From: Paenisporosarcina quisquiliarum_A | Lineage (GTDB): Bacteria > Bacillota > Bacilli > Bacillales_A > Planococcaceae | Length of the DNA stretch: 64,000 nt | NCBI RefSeq assembly: GCF_043641925.1 | Contig: NZ_JBHZRU010000005.1 | Span: 104,789 to 168,788 of the forward strand | Reading direction: 5' to 3' | Part shown: one piece after another, positions 27,960 through 36,469 of the stretch | How the letters are laid out: the number at the start of each line of letters is the position of its first letter | How positions within the stretch are numbered: the stretch's first letter is position 1 | Translations under genes and position numbers: made by a program | The notes under the pieces: generated by a model | The model's database searches: none | Told to the model about the DNA's origin: nothing | The model's input: the letters and a program-made list of their open reading frames with translations, nothing else

Positions 27960-28571
27960 ATGATTATTGGTTTAACAGGCAGTATAGCGAGTGGGAAAAG
28001 TACGGTTTCCAAAATGCTGCAAGATATGGGATTCTCCATTATTGATGCAGATATTGTGGCGAGAGAAGTTGTCGAGATAGGAAGTGATACACTTCAAGAA
28101 ATACAAAAACAGTTCGGAAATGAAGTACTTCATACAGACGGAACACTTAATCGAGAAGTTCTTGGCTCCATGATTTTTCACCAACCGGCTAAGCGCAAAC
28201 AATTAAATGACATCATGCATCCCGCTATTCGAAAAGAAATGTTAAAACAGCGTGATGAGTTGACCAAAAAGGGAATTGAAACATTTTTCATGGATATTCC
28301 ATTGCTTTTTGAAAGTCGTCTTCAACATTTGGTTGAGAAAATATTAGTTGTTTCGGTGACTGAGGACGTCCAATTAGAGCGTCTCATGAGTCGCAATAAT
28401 TTATCTAAAGAAGAAGCAGAAGCACGAATTAAATCTCAGTTACCTTTATCCGAAAAAGAAAAAGGGGCTGATGCGGTTATCTATAACAATGGATCAATTG
28501 AGGAGTCCAAAAAGCAATTGGAGGGCATTTTAAAAATTTTGGATGTATCACCTTATAATTCAGAAAAGTAG
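27960..28571 (+). CDS. coaE: Dephospho-CoA kinase
   Basis: The last step of coenzyme A synthesis. 203 residues: MIIGLTGSIASGKSTVSKML with P-loop GSIASGKS, the DADIVAREV substrate-binding segment and DIPLLFES. The start is ATG at 27960, since AAAGGA at 27943-27948 runs into the upstream in-frame ATG (27948) and is correctly spaced only from the second one. Co-transcribed with mutM (15 bp). Confidence 0.94.
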   Translation: MIIGLTGSIASGKSTVSKMLQDMGFSIIDADIVAREVVEIGSDTLQEIQKQFGNEVLHTDGTLNREVLGSMIFHQPAKRKQLNDIMHPAIRKEMLKQRDELTKKGIETFFMDIPLLFESRLQHLVEKILVVSVTEDVQLERLMSRNNLSKEEAEARIKSQLPLSEKEKGADAVIYNNGSIEESKKQLEGILKILDVSPYNSEK

Positions 28572-28597
28572 AACTTCTTTAGGTTTAGTTGAAAGTG

Positions 28598-28625
28598 TTT
28601 ACCTAAATTTTATATGTGTTATACT
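28598..28625 (+). promoter_or_regulatory. gapB promoter with CcpN-like box
   Basis: TTTACC (28598-28603) and TATACT (28620-28625), spacer 16. The -10 is covered by TGTGTTATACT (28615-28625), which fits the CcpN consensus TRTGHYATAYW as I remember it at all 11 positions. A 7-bp inverted repeat TTTAGGT/ACCTAAA (28578-28584, 28601-28607) flanks the -35. Confidence 0.6.
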
Positions 28626-28676
28626 AATTACGGATAAAAGTTCAACAGTATAACATACATGTAGGAGGATTTTTCA

Positions 28677-29699
28677 ATGTCAGCTTCTATTGCTATTAAT
28701 GGTTTTGGCCGTATTGGCCGTATGGTATTCCGACAAGCTATTCTTGAAGATAATCTAGACGTAGTGGCAATTAATGCCAGCTATCCCGCTGAAACGTTAG
28801 CACATTTGATTAAGTATGACACAAATCATGGTACATTCTCTGGAACGGTAGAAATTGAAGAAAATGCGTTAATCGTTAATGGTAAAAGAGTTCAACTGGT
28901 TAGTGACCGTGATCCTCTAAATTTACCTTGGAAAGAAATGAATATTGATATTGTTATTGAAGCTACAGGTAAATTTAATGCACGGGAGAAAGCAGCCTTG
29001 CATTTAGAAGCAGGTGCTAAAAAAGTTATTTTGACTGCTCCTGGTAAAAATGAAGATGTAACAATCGTTATGGGTGTTAATGATGACAAATTAGACATTG
29101 AGGCACATGATGTTATCTCAAATGCTAGCTGTACAACGAATTGTCTTGCTCCAGTAGCGAAAGTATTGAATGACACTTTTGGTATTGAAAATGGATTAAT
29201 GACTACTGTTCACGCATATACAAATGATCAGAAAAATTTAGATAATCCACATAAAGATTTACGTAGAGCTCGTGCATGTGCACAATCTATTATTCCTACA
29301 TCTACAGGAGCAGCTAAAGCATTGTCATTAGTGTTGCCTGAATTGCAAGGGAAACTTCATGGATTGTCATTACGTGTACCAACACCAAACGTATCACTTG
29401 TAGATTTAGTTGTAGATCTTCAACAAGACGTAACAGTTGAAGATGTGAACAATGCTTTTATTAAAGCGTCTGAAGGAAGTATGAAAGGTGTACTTGGTTT
29501 CACATCTGAACCTTTAGTTTCAATTGATTTTAATACAAATCCACATTCTGCAATCATTGACGGTTTAACAACGATGGTTATGGGTTCTAGAAAAGTAAAA
29601 GTTCTTGCTTGGTATGACAATGAATGGGGTTATTCCGCTCGTGTCGTTGACTTGACGAAAAAAGTTGGCGCAGCACTTAAAGAAAAAGTTCAAGCTTAA
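28677..29699 (+). CDS. gapB: Glyceraldehyde-3-phosphate dehydrogenase, gluconeogenic type
   Basis: 340 residues with SIAINGFGRIGRMVFRQA, the catalytic Cys in SNASCTTNCLAP (about C152) and the Rossmann and catalytic domains intact. Length, the INASYPAETLAHLIKYDTNHG segment and the coaE-gapB-speD context all point to GapB, the NADP-preferring gluconeogenic enzyme of B. subtilis, rather than glycolytic GapA. The substitution of the usual NAD-binding Asp region by NASYP agrees with NADP use. GTAGGAGG precedes the ATG. Regulation by CcpN is suggested by the promoter box. Confidence 0.93.
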   Translation: MSASIAINGFGRIGRMVFRQAILEDNLDVVAINASYPAETLAHLIKYDTNHGTFSGTVEIEENALIVNGKRVQLVSDRDPLNLPWKEMNIDIVIEATGKFNAREKAALHLEAGAKKVILTAPGKNEDVTIVMGVNDDKLDIEAHDVISNASCTTNCLAPVAKVLNDTFGIENGLMTTVHAYTNDQKNLDNPHKDLRRARACAQSIIPTSTGAAKALSLVLPELQGKLHGLSLRVPTPNVSLVDLVVDLQQDVTVEDVNNAFIKASEGSMKGVLGFTSEPLVSIDFNTNPHSAIIDGLTTMVMGSRKVKVLAWYDNEWGYSARVVDLTKKVGAALKEKVQA

Positions 29700-29703
29700 T
29701 ATA

Positions 29704-29742
29704 AACATTCATTCTATCTTTCGATAGGGTGGATGTTTTTTA
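29704..29742 (+). terminator. Terminator after gapB
   Basis: Fifteen-bp stem with several G-U pairs (29704-29718 with 29723-29737), TTTC loop, T run. Confidence 0.88.
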
Positions 29743-29854
29743 TATACCATAGAGAACAATTTTTATTGAATGTAATAATCCTTAAGTTTTAAAAGTAATT
29801 TCTAACAAAGAATTCCATTTATAAAGTATTGTGAAATTATTTTAAGTTTTTATC

Positions 29855-29883
29855 TTGCATTGATATTTAAAACATCATATAAT
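29855..29883 (+). promoter_or_regulatory. Predicted speD promoter
   Basis: TTGCAT (29855-29860) and TATAAT (29878-29883), 17-bp spacer. It predicts a leader of about 130 nt. Confidence 0.65.
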
Positions 29884-29889
29884 GACATT

Positions 29890-30021
29890 CGTGTACTTCG
29901 AATGTACATACGGACTGCTTAAAGGGTTAGGACCTCTCTGGACTAACTTTCCCCCGTGGTAGTCAAACTTTAAGAAGGTTACAAAATTCTTAAATTTTTT
30001 ATTAGAGGGGGAAAACGAACC
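29890..30021 (+). promoter_or_regulatory. Structured speD leader with potential SD sequestration
   Basis: Several competing helices can be read. GTTAG (29926-29930) pairs with CTAAC (29943-29947), extended by three weaker pairs. CTTAAAG (29918-29924) pairs with CTTTAAG (29968-29974). GACT (29913-29916) pairs with AGTC (29961-29964). TTTCCCCC (29948-29955) pairs perfectly with GGGGGAAA (30007-30014), which is the ribosome binding site of speD. I do not recognise a known riboswitch class. The ligand, if any, is unknown. Confidence 0.5.
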
Positions 30022-30405
30022 ATGGAAACAATGGGACGTCATGTAATTGCAGAACTTTGGGAATGTGAATTTGACAAATTAAACGATGTGAATTTTATCG
30101 AAAGAACATTTGTTGATGCAGCACTAAAATCAGGAGCGGAAGTACGTGAAGTTGCTTTCCACAAATTTGCACCACAAGGTGTAAGTGGAGTAGTAATTAT
30201 TTCCGAGTCACATTTAACGATTCATAGCTTCCCTGAACACGGTTACGCAAGTATCGATGTATATACATGTGGCGATTTAGATCCAACGATAGCTGCAGAA
30301 TACATTGCAGATGCACTTGGATCAAAAACTCGTGAAACAATGGAACTGCCTCGTGGTATGGGTCCAGTTAAAGCGGGTAAAGCACTTGTAACAGCACATG
30401 CATAA
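30022..30405 (+). CDS. speD: S-adenosylmethionine decarboxylase proenzyme
   Basis: Makes decarboxylated SAM, the aminopropyl donor for spermidine. 127 residues, the short class 1B form. Self-cleavage before Ser63 in ISESHLTIHSFPEHGYA would generate the pyruvoyl group. The His68, Cys and EHGYASIDVYTCGD active-site residues are present. It follows gapB as in B. subtilis, but here a terminator and a separate promoter with a long leader lie between them. The SD AGAGGGGG is about 10 bp from the ATG. Confidence 0.95.
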   Translation: METMGRHVIAELWECEFDKLNDVNFIERTFVDAALKSGAEVREVAFHKFAPQGVSGVVIISESHLTIHSFPEHGYASIDVYTCGDLDPTIAAEYIADALGSKTRETMELPRGMGPVKAGKALVTAHA

Positions 30406-30428
30406 CATTTGAAATTATAGACGAGAGA

Positions 30429-30456
30429 GCAGAGGGAGAATTTCCTCTGCTTTTTC
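30429..30456 (+). terminator. Terminator after speD
   Basis: GCAGAGG (30429-30435) pairs with CCTCTGC (30444-30450); T run follows. Confidence 0.88.
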
Positions 30457-30523
30457 GATTTTAGGGGCAAATGTTTGATATAATAAATGAAATAAAAGAA
30501 TTACGAAATCAGGAGATTATCAT

Positions 30524-30994
30524 ATGAGATGCCCAAGTTGTCAATATAATGGAACAAGAGTTGTCGATTCAAGACCTGTCGATGATAATAAGGCGATACG
30601 CCGAAGAAGAGAGTGTGAGGATTGTGGTTCTCGTTTTACTACTTTTGAAAAAGTAGAAGAGATGCCATTAATCGTTGTGAAAAAAGATGGGTCACGAGAA
30701 GAATTCAGTCACGAAAAAGTTTTACGTGGTCTTATTCGTGCTTGTGAAAAACGTCCCGTTTCTTTAGATGTACTTGAAAACGTTGTCTTTTCAATTGAAA
30801 AAGATTTACGTCGTATTGGAAATTCTGAAGTGAAATCAGAAGAAGTTGGTGAAATGGTTATGGACCGTTTAGCTAAAATTGATGAAGTAGCTTATGTGAG
30901 ATTTGCATCTGTCTACCGTCAGTTTAAAGACATTAATGTATTTATCGATGAATTAAAAGATTTATTGAAAAAGACACCAGAAGACCAACGTTAA
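30524..30994 (+). CDS. nrdR: Ribonucleotide reductase repressor NrdR
   Basis: Zn- and nucleotide-dependent repressor of ribonucleotide reductase genes. 156 residues: an N-terminal zinc ribbon MRCPSCQYN..CEDCGSRF (Cys 3, 6, 31, 34), then an ATP-cone (about 49-139) with VVKKDGSREEFSHEKVLRGL. Length equals the family norm. It heads the nrdR-dnaB-dnaI group (20-bp gap to dnaB), linking dNTP supply to replication initiation, as in other Bacillales. Confidence 0.95.
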   Translation: MRCPSCQYNGTRVVDSRPVDDNKAIRRRRECEDCGSRFTTFEKVEEMPLIVVKKDGSREEFSHEKVLRGLIRACEKRPVSLDVLENVVFSIEKDLRRIGNSEVKSEEVGEMVMDRLAKIDEVAYVRFASVYRQFKDINVFIDELKDLLKKTPEDQR

Positions 30995-31014
30995 AGGTAA
31001 GGGAGGTATGATGT

Positions 31015-32394
31015 ATGCAATTTTTGTTTAAAGAACTTCAACCCGTGGATAGCTGCATCATTCAAATGCCTTATCCATTAACAGATCAAGATCGTCAGTT
31101 AGTAACGCTTTTGTATAAGCCCATTATCGGAATTGAAGCTATGAGTCTTTATTTTACATTATGGGCTGAATCCGAGTACCATCCTGCTGAACCCCTTAGT
31201 CATTATTTTTTAATGGACGTATTGGGTATGCCTTTAAAGAAAATTTTTGACGCTCGTGTTTCATTAGAAGCAATCGGATTATTAAAAACTTGGAAACAAG
31301 ACAAGTCAGATCAGAGATTGTTTATTTATGAAGTATTAGCTCCTTTAACGGCTCACGCGTTTTTTAGTGAACCCATTTTAGCTACTTCACTATATAGCGT
31401 CATCCATGAAAAGGCCTATATAAAAGTGCGAGATCGATTTATGAAAAAACAGCAAACACATCAAGATTTTGAAAATGTTTCTCGCGAACTCAAAGACGTC
31501 TACAAAAGTAATCATGACTATAACAAACTAGGTCATATTTTTGATAACACACCGACTGAGGAAGTGAATCGACCTAGTAAATTGCCATTTTATTCACTAG
31601 ATTTCGATTTTGACTTATTAAAATCAGGCTTGTCTGAAGTAATGATTCCTTCACATGTATTAACATTACCCGTAAAAGAATTGATAGCGAAGGTAGCGTT
31701 TTTATATTCGTTTAATCCATTAGACATGCAAAAGGTTGTTATGCTCGCGATTGATGATCAAAATCGGATTACGGAAGAGCGTTTAAAAAAATCAGCAGCA
31801 GATTTTTATAAATTAACGGTTTCTTCTAAACCACCTAAGCTCATGAAACAAGTTAAAAATACAACTGAGCCTGCTAGTCCAATTGCAAAATCATCAAAGG
31901 ATGAATTGTTAATTAAATATCTCGAAGAAACACCACCACTTGAAGTGTTAAGAGATATCTCAAAAGGTAGAGAACCGATGCCGATTGAAGTAGAATTGGC
32001 TAACGAATTGGTCATGAAATATGAATTACCTCCCCCCGTGGTGAATGTGTTACTTCAATTTGTTTTAATACGTGCAAAAATGAAATTAAATAAAAACTAT
32101 GTCCATAAAATCGCGGCTCATTGGCAACGAGAAAATGTTCAAACAGCAAGAGAAGCAATCGATATTTCGAGAAAAGAACATGATCAATATCTAGATTGGC
32201 AAAATAGTGCATCAAAACCTGCAGCTTTCCGTAAAAAGGGAACACGAGATGAAAAAGTTCCGGAATGGTTCTTTAAAGCCAAAGAAAGCCGAGCGACTAA
32301 ACAAACAATTGAAAATGAAGTCACAGAAGACTTTGAAATTGAGAAACAAAAATTGCTTAAGAAACTCGGTGTAACAGAGGGGCAGGCGAAATAA
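31015..32394 (+). CDS. dnaB: Replication initiation/membrane attachment protein DnaB
   Basis: Firmicutes-type DnaB, which with DnaD and DnaI loads the replicative helicase (DnaC); it is not the helicase itself. 459 residues. The N-terminal winged-helix region (about 1-120) is followed by two DnaB/DnaD C-terminal-type helical domains (about 205-270 and 295-380, the latter with NVLLQFVLIRAKMKLNKNY) and a charged Lys/Glu tail. ATG at 31015 follows GGGAGG at 8 bp. dnaI starts one base after its stop. Confidence 0.92.
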   Translation: MQFLFKELQPVDSCIIQMPYPLTDQDRQLVTLLYKPIIGIEAMSLYFTLWAESEYHPAEPLSHYFLMDVLGMPLKKIFDARVSLEAIGLLKTWKQDKSDQRLFIYEVLAPLTAHAFFSEPILATSLYSVIHEKAYIKVRDRFMKKQQTHQDFENVSRELKDVYKSNHDYNKLGHIFDNTPTEEVNRPSKLPFYSLDFDFDLLKSGLSEVMIPSHVLTLPVKELIAKVAFLYSFNPLDMQKVVMLAIDDQNRITEERLKKSAADFYKLTVSSKPPKLMKQVKNTTEPASPIAKSSKDELLIKYLEETPPLEVLRDISKGREPMPIEVELANELVMKYELPPPVVNVLLQFVLIRAKMKLNKNYVHKIAAHWQRENVQTAREAIDISRKEHDQYLDWQNSASKPAAFRKKGTRDEKVPEWFFKAKESRATKQTIENEVTEDFEIEKQKLLKKLGVTEGQAK

Positions 32395-32395
32395 A

Positions 32396-33337
32396 ATGGA
32401 ACCGATTAGCGAAACATTAAAACGAGTAGTAAATGCGCCAGAATTCTCTAAACGATATGACAATATGAAAGCAGAAATATTAGAGAATCCTGGAGTCCAA
32501 CAGTTCTTATCTCAGCATGCTGATGAAGTGAACAAAGCGATGGTGGATAGAAGTTTAGGGAAACTATATGAATACACGACTCAAAATCATGATTGCGAAA
32601 ATTGTGCAAACGTTGCTCAATGCTCGAACTTCATGAAAGGATTCGTCCCTAACCTCGTAATTACTAGAGGTACTATTGATATCGATTACACAAAATGTAA
32701 TCAGAGACTTGTTGAAGAAGAGCGTCGCCACGTATCGGAAATGATATCAAGCATGCATATGCCAAAAGATGTATTAAAGGCTAGACTTGCTACTGTCACA
32801 TACGATCATAATACGCGAGTTAACCTAGGATCTGCCGCACAAACTTTCTTAGAAGAAGTGAAAACCGAAGGAAGTTTACCTGCAAAAGGTTTTTATATTT
32901 ATGGTGAATTCGGTGTTGGTAAGTCATATGTTCTAGGTGCGCTTGCAAATGAACTAGCTGAATTACGAATAAAAACCGTTCTTGTATATGTTCCTGAATT
33001 CCTTCGAGAAATGAAACATGCGATTCAAGATCAATCGTTACAAGAAAAAGTGGATTATGTGAAAAAAGCTCCTGTGTTAATGTTAGATGATTTAGGTGCC
33101 GAAACACTCTCTAGCTGGACAAGAGACGAAATTCTAGGAACCGTATTACATTATCGAATGGCTGAGAACCTTCCTACTTTTATTACTTCTAATTTTGATT
33201 ATGACGGATTAGAAGATCACTTAGCCTACTCAGGAAAAGGTGAAAGAGAATTAGTAAAAGCAGCAAGAATAATGGAAAGAATTCGTTCCATAACAATTCC
33301 AATGAGATTAAGTGGGAAAAATAGAAGAGATGGCTAA
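32396..33337 (+). CDS. dnaI: Primosomal protein / helicase loader DnaI
   Basis: AAA+ ATPase that loads the replicative helicase. 313 residues. The N-terminal helicase-binding domain has a zinc-type cluster CENCANVAQC. The AAA+ domain has Walker A GEFGVGKSY (about 170), Walker B VLMLDDLGAE and an arginine finger region AARIMERIRS. It starts 1 bp after dnaB, indicating translational coupling. The B. subtilis order nrdR-dnaB-dnaI is kept. Confidence 0.95.
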   Translation: MEPISETLKRVVNAPEFSKRYDNMKAEILENPGVQQFLSQHADEVNKAMVDRSLGKLYEYTTQNHDCENCANVAQCSNFMKGFVPNLVITRGTIDIDYTKCNQRLVEEERRHVSEMISSMHMPKDVLKARLATVTYDHNTRVNLGSAAQTFLEEVKTEGSLPAKGFYIYGEFGVGKSYVLGALANELAELRIKTVLVYVPEFLREMKHAIQDQSLQEKVDYVKKAPVLMLDDLGAETLSSWTRDEILGTVLHYRMAENLPTFITSNFDYDGLEDHLAYSGKGERELVKAARIMERIRSITIPMRLSGKNRRDG

Positions 33338-33383
33338 AAAAAGGTGTCTAAAAAGTTGTGAAAACGACTTTTGGACACCTTTT
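33336..33383 (+). terminator. Terminator after dnaI
   Basis: A long stem AAAAGGTGTC..AAAAGT with ACTTTT..GACACCTTTT, then a T run; probably bidirectional. Confidence 0.9.
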
Positions 33384-33533
33384 TTGTGTGGTTAGAAAAT
33401 AGCTAAAAATTTCTTGGGAAATGGATTTGATGATACCAAAGCAAGTTGGTTTTTACTAAAGATAGTAAACAAAAGGATTCTATTCGCTATTTAGTTTGAA
33501 TATTGCGAATATCTTAAAGCCGCTACTGATTGG

Positions 33534-33582
33534 TTGACTTTTTCATAATCCGATTTATAATTGATATTGAGAATCGTTTTCA
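33534..33582 (+). promoter_or_regulatory. Promoter with Fur box of the iron ABC operon
   Basis: TTGACT (33534-33539) and TATAAT (33556-33561), 16-bp spacer, followed by TGAGAATCGTTTTCA (33568-33582). The latter fits the 7-1-7 Fur consensus TGATAATNATTATCA at 12 of 14 defined positions. Fur bound here would block transcription in iron-replete cells. Confidence 0.85.
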
Positions 33583-33616
33583 ATAACAAATCATTTAATA
33601 AAGGGAGAGACAACAA

Positions 33617-34684
33617 GTGAAAAAAGCATTATTTCTATTATTATCATTTACCCTGTTAGTTTTAACTGCATGTGGTAATGACCAAGCAACAAAAACGACT
33701 GATACAAAAGATGTAAAAGAAACAAACGAAAGTATGGAAGTAAACTTATATACAGCTCGTCATTATGATGTTGACGATGAATTATATGCGAAATTTACAG
33801 AAGAAACAGGAATTAAAGTAAATGTAATTAAAGGTGAGGCTGATGAATTACTTGAGCGTATTAAGCGTGAAGGTGATGCAACAGCAGCAGATTTATTTTT
33901 AACTGCAGATGCTGGACGATTATTCCGTGCTAAAGACGATGGTTTATTACAAGCAGTATCTAGTGATGTCTTAGATGAGCAAATTCCAGCTAATTTCCAA
34001 GACGAAGATCAAATGTGGTATGGCTTAACTAAACGTGCACGTGTCATTGTTTATAATAAAGAGACAGTGAAACCTGAAGATTTATCAACGTACGAAGCAT
34101 TAACAGAAAATCAATGGAAAAGTCGTGTTTTAATTCGTGGTTCTGAAAATATTTATAATCAATCTTTATTAGCATCATTTGTTGAAATTGAAGGTGAAGA
34201 AAAAGCGAAAGAGTGGGCTGCAGGACTTGTAGCAAACTTTGCACGTGACCCTGAAGGAGGAGATCGTGACCAAGCTAAGGCAATTGCTGCAGGCATTGGT
34301 GACGTGGCAATTATGAATACGTACTACCTTGGACAAATGTTGAACTCTGAAGATGCAGAAGAAGTTAAAGTTGCTGAAGGCTTAGGTGTTTTCTTCCCTA
34401 ACCAAGAAACGACAGGAACTCATGTAAATGTAAGTGGTGCTGGGGTAGTTAAAACTGCAAAAAATAAACAAAATGCAGTTAAACTTTTAGAGTTTTTATC
34501 AGCACCTGAAGCTCAAGGGAAATTTGCTGAAGCTAATTATGAATACCCAGTGAATGAATCAGTAGAACCTACAGAATTATTGAAATCATGGGGCGAGTTT
34601 AAAGAACAAGATATCTCATTATCTGCATTAGGTGATCATAATGCTAAATCGATTTTAATCTTTAATGAAGTAGGCTGGAAATAA
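33617..34684 (+). CDS. Ferric-iron ABC transporter substrate-binding lipoprotein
   Basis: 355 residues with a signal peptide ending in lipobox LTACG (Cys19), anchoring it outside the membrane. The mature part is a class of Fe(III)-binding proteins (FutA/FbpA-like): NLYTARHYDVDDELYAKF near the N-terminus, and NTYYLGQML with the paired tyrosines that coordinate ferric ion. It is followed by permease and ATPase genes and preceded by a Fur box, so ferric uptake is well supported. The first gene is separated from the permease by a terminator-like hairpin, which would raise its relative expression. Confidence 0.9.
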   Translation: MKKALFLLLSFTLLVLTACGNDQATKTTDTKDVKETNESMEVNLYTARHYDVDDELYAKFTEETGIKVNVIKGEADELLERIKREGDATAADLFLTADAGRLFRAKDDGLLQAVSSDVLDEQIPANFQDEDQMWYGLTKRARVIVYNKETVKPEDLSTYEALTENQWKSRVLIRGSENIYNQSLLASFVEIEGEEKAKEWAAGLVANFARDPEGGDRDQAKAIAAGIGDVAIMNTYYLGQMLNSEDAEEVKVAEGLGVFFPNQETTGTHVNVSGAGVVKTAKNKQNAVKLLEFLSAPEAQGKFAEANYEYPVNESVEPTELLKSWGEFKEQDISLSALGDHNAKSILIFNEVGWK

Positions 34685-34696
34685 AAAAATACAATT

Positions 34697-34727
34697 CCCT
34701 TGTTACAATTTTCGTAACAAGGGTTTT
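34697..34727 (+). terminator. Intra-operon terminator after the iron-binding protein gene
   Basis: Perfect 10-bp stem CCCTTGTTAC (34697-34706) with GTAACAAGGG (34714-34723), short TTTTCTT tail. Probably partial. Confidence 0.75.
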
Positions 34728-34836
34728 CTTACATTAATTTCTGTTAACATGTATATGGATAACAGAAAGGGACCACGTTCTTATTAATTAAGAATAGTAT
34801 GTGTTTCTAATATTAGTTACGAGGTGTAGGGGCGTT

Positions 34837-36468
34837 ATGCAAAGGAAATTTACAAATTTTAATAGTTGGACCGTGACGGCGGCAGTTATCATGCTCTTGT
34901 TGTTTTTGCCGAATTTAACGATCGTAACTGGCATATTTACACCTACAAATGAAAACTGGGAGCATATGAAAGAATTTGTTCTAAGTTCGTTCATTAAAAC
35001 ATCTCTAATACTAATAAGTGCTACTGCCATTCTAACCATAACGATTGGACTGAGTTTGGCATGGCTTATCGCACAATATCAATTTCCGCTAAGGAATTTT
35101 CTTAAATGGGCGCTTATTTTACCTCTTTCTATTCCACCTTTCATTGGTGCGTATACGTATCATGGAATTGTGAATTATACCGGGATTATTCAATCGACAC
35201 TTCGAGATCACTTTGGTTTAAATTTGAGTCCAGCGTTCTTTGATATTATGAATTTACCTGGTGCCATTTTTATATACACGATGTTTTTATATCCATATGT
35301 TTACACGATTACGCGGATATTTTTGTCGCAGCAATCAGCTTCACTAATTGAAAGTGCACGAATGCTAGGTAAGGGACCTTGGCGTACCTTTTTCCAAGTA
35401 GTTATTCCTATTTCTCGCGTATCAATCATTGGTGGTGCAAGTTTAGTTGTTCTTGAAGTCTTAAATGATTATGGCGTGGTTAAATACTACGGAATTCAAA
35501 CCTTTACGACGGCAATTTTTCAAACTTGGTTTGGATTAGGTGATATAGAATCTTCTATTAAGCTTGCTGCATCCTTAATGGGATTTGTAATCTTAATTTT
35601 AATGATCGAAAAGATTTTGCGTGGAAGAAGACAATATAGTTATTCCACTACAAAGGTCCGTCCATTACCTTTAATAAGATTAAATGGATGGCGTGCAGGA
35701 ATAGCAACAGCATACGGTTTACTTATTTTAAGTTTAGGGTTTTTTGTACCAATCGCTCAATTGATTGATTGGATGATTTTAACCATTGGCACGATTCCTA
35801 TGGGTGAATTTTTAACTTATGTTAAAAATTCCGTACTCGTTGCTGGTATAAGTGCAACCGCAATTATTGTTTTTGCCTTGATTGTTGGTAACTTTAGTCG
35901 TCTTGTCCATGGTAGAATAGCAAAATTATTGCCTAAACTAACAATTCTCGGTTATTCTATACCAGGTGCGGTAATTGCAGTTGCAGTAGTCACTGCTTTT
36001 ATAGCGCTTGATCGATTTTTAGTTCCACTGTATCGATTAATTGGAATGGAAACCACTTTATTTTTGAGTGTAAGTTTAGTCATGTTAATATCTGCTTATA
36101 TTATTCGATTCTTTGCGATCGGCTATAATTCAATTGAATCTGGTTATGATAAAATTGGAACAGATTTCCGAGATGCATCTAGACTCTTAGGAGTAGGATT
36201 AACCAAAACATTTTTTAAAATTGACGTGCCTATGTTAAAAGGCGCAATCATAAGTGGATTTATTTTAGTATTTATAGATATTTTAAAAGAAATCCCACTG
36301 ACATTAATTTTACGTCCATTTAACTTTGACACATTATCAACAAAAGCTTTCCAATATGCGAGTGATGAAAAAATTATGGAAGCCTCTCAGGCTTCGTTAT
36401 TAATTGTCGGTATTAGTGCCCTTGCCATTGTTATTTTCTATAAGTTTCTTGAAAAGGAGCCAAATTGA
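34837..36468 (+). CDS. Iron ABC transporter permease (two-domain)
   Basis: 543 residues with about twelve membrane segments arranged as two fused permease domains. Each half has an EAA-type loop: ESARMLGKGPWRTFFQVVIP in the first and DASRLLGVGLTKTFFKIDVP in the second, the coupling-helix sites for the ATPase. This is the FbpB/SfuB layout. ATG at 34837 follows AGGGG; the longer frame to 34801 lacks a site. The ATPase gene begins 1 bp after its stop. Confidence 0.9.
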   Translation: MQRKFTNFNSWTVTAAVIMLLLFLPNLTIVTGIFTPTNENWEHMKEFVLSSFIKTSLILISATAILTITIGLSLAWLIAQYQFPLRNFLKWALILPLSIPPFIGAYTYHGIVNYTGIIQSTLRDHFGLNLSPAFFDIMNLPGAIFIYTMFLYPYVYTITRIFLSQQSASLIESARMLGKGPWRTFFQVVIPISRVSIIGGASLVVLEVLNDYGVVKYYGIQTFTTAIFQTWFGLGDIESSIKLAASLMGFVILILMIEKILRGRRQYSYSTTKVRPLPLIRLNGWRAGIATAYGLLILSLGFFVPIAQLIDWMILTIGTIPMGEFLTYVKNSVLVAGISATAIIVFALIVGNFSRLVHGRIAKLLPKLTILGYSIPGAVIAVAVVTAFIALDRFLVPLYRLIGMETTLFLSVSLVMLISAYIIRFFAIGYNSIESGYDKIGTDFRDASRLLGVGLTKTFFKIDVPMLKGAIISGFILVFIDILKEIPLTLILRPFNFDTLSTKAFQYASDEKIMEASQASLLIVGISALAIVIFYKFLEKEPN

Positions 36469-36469
36469 C

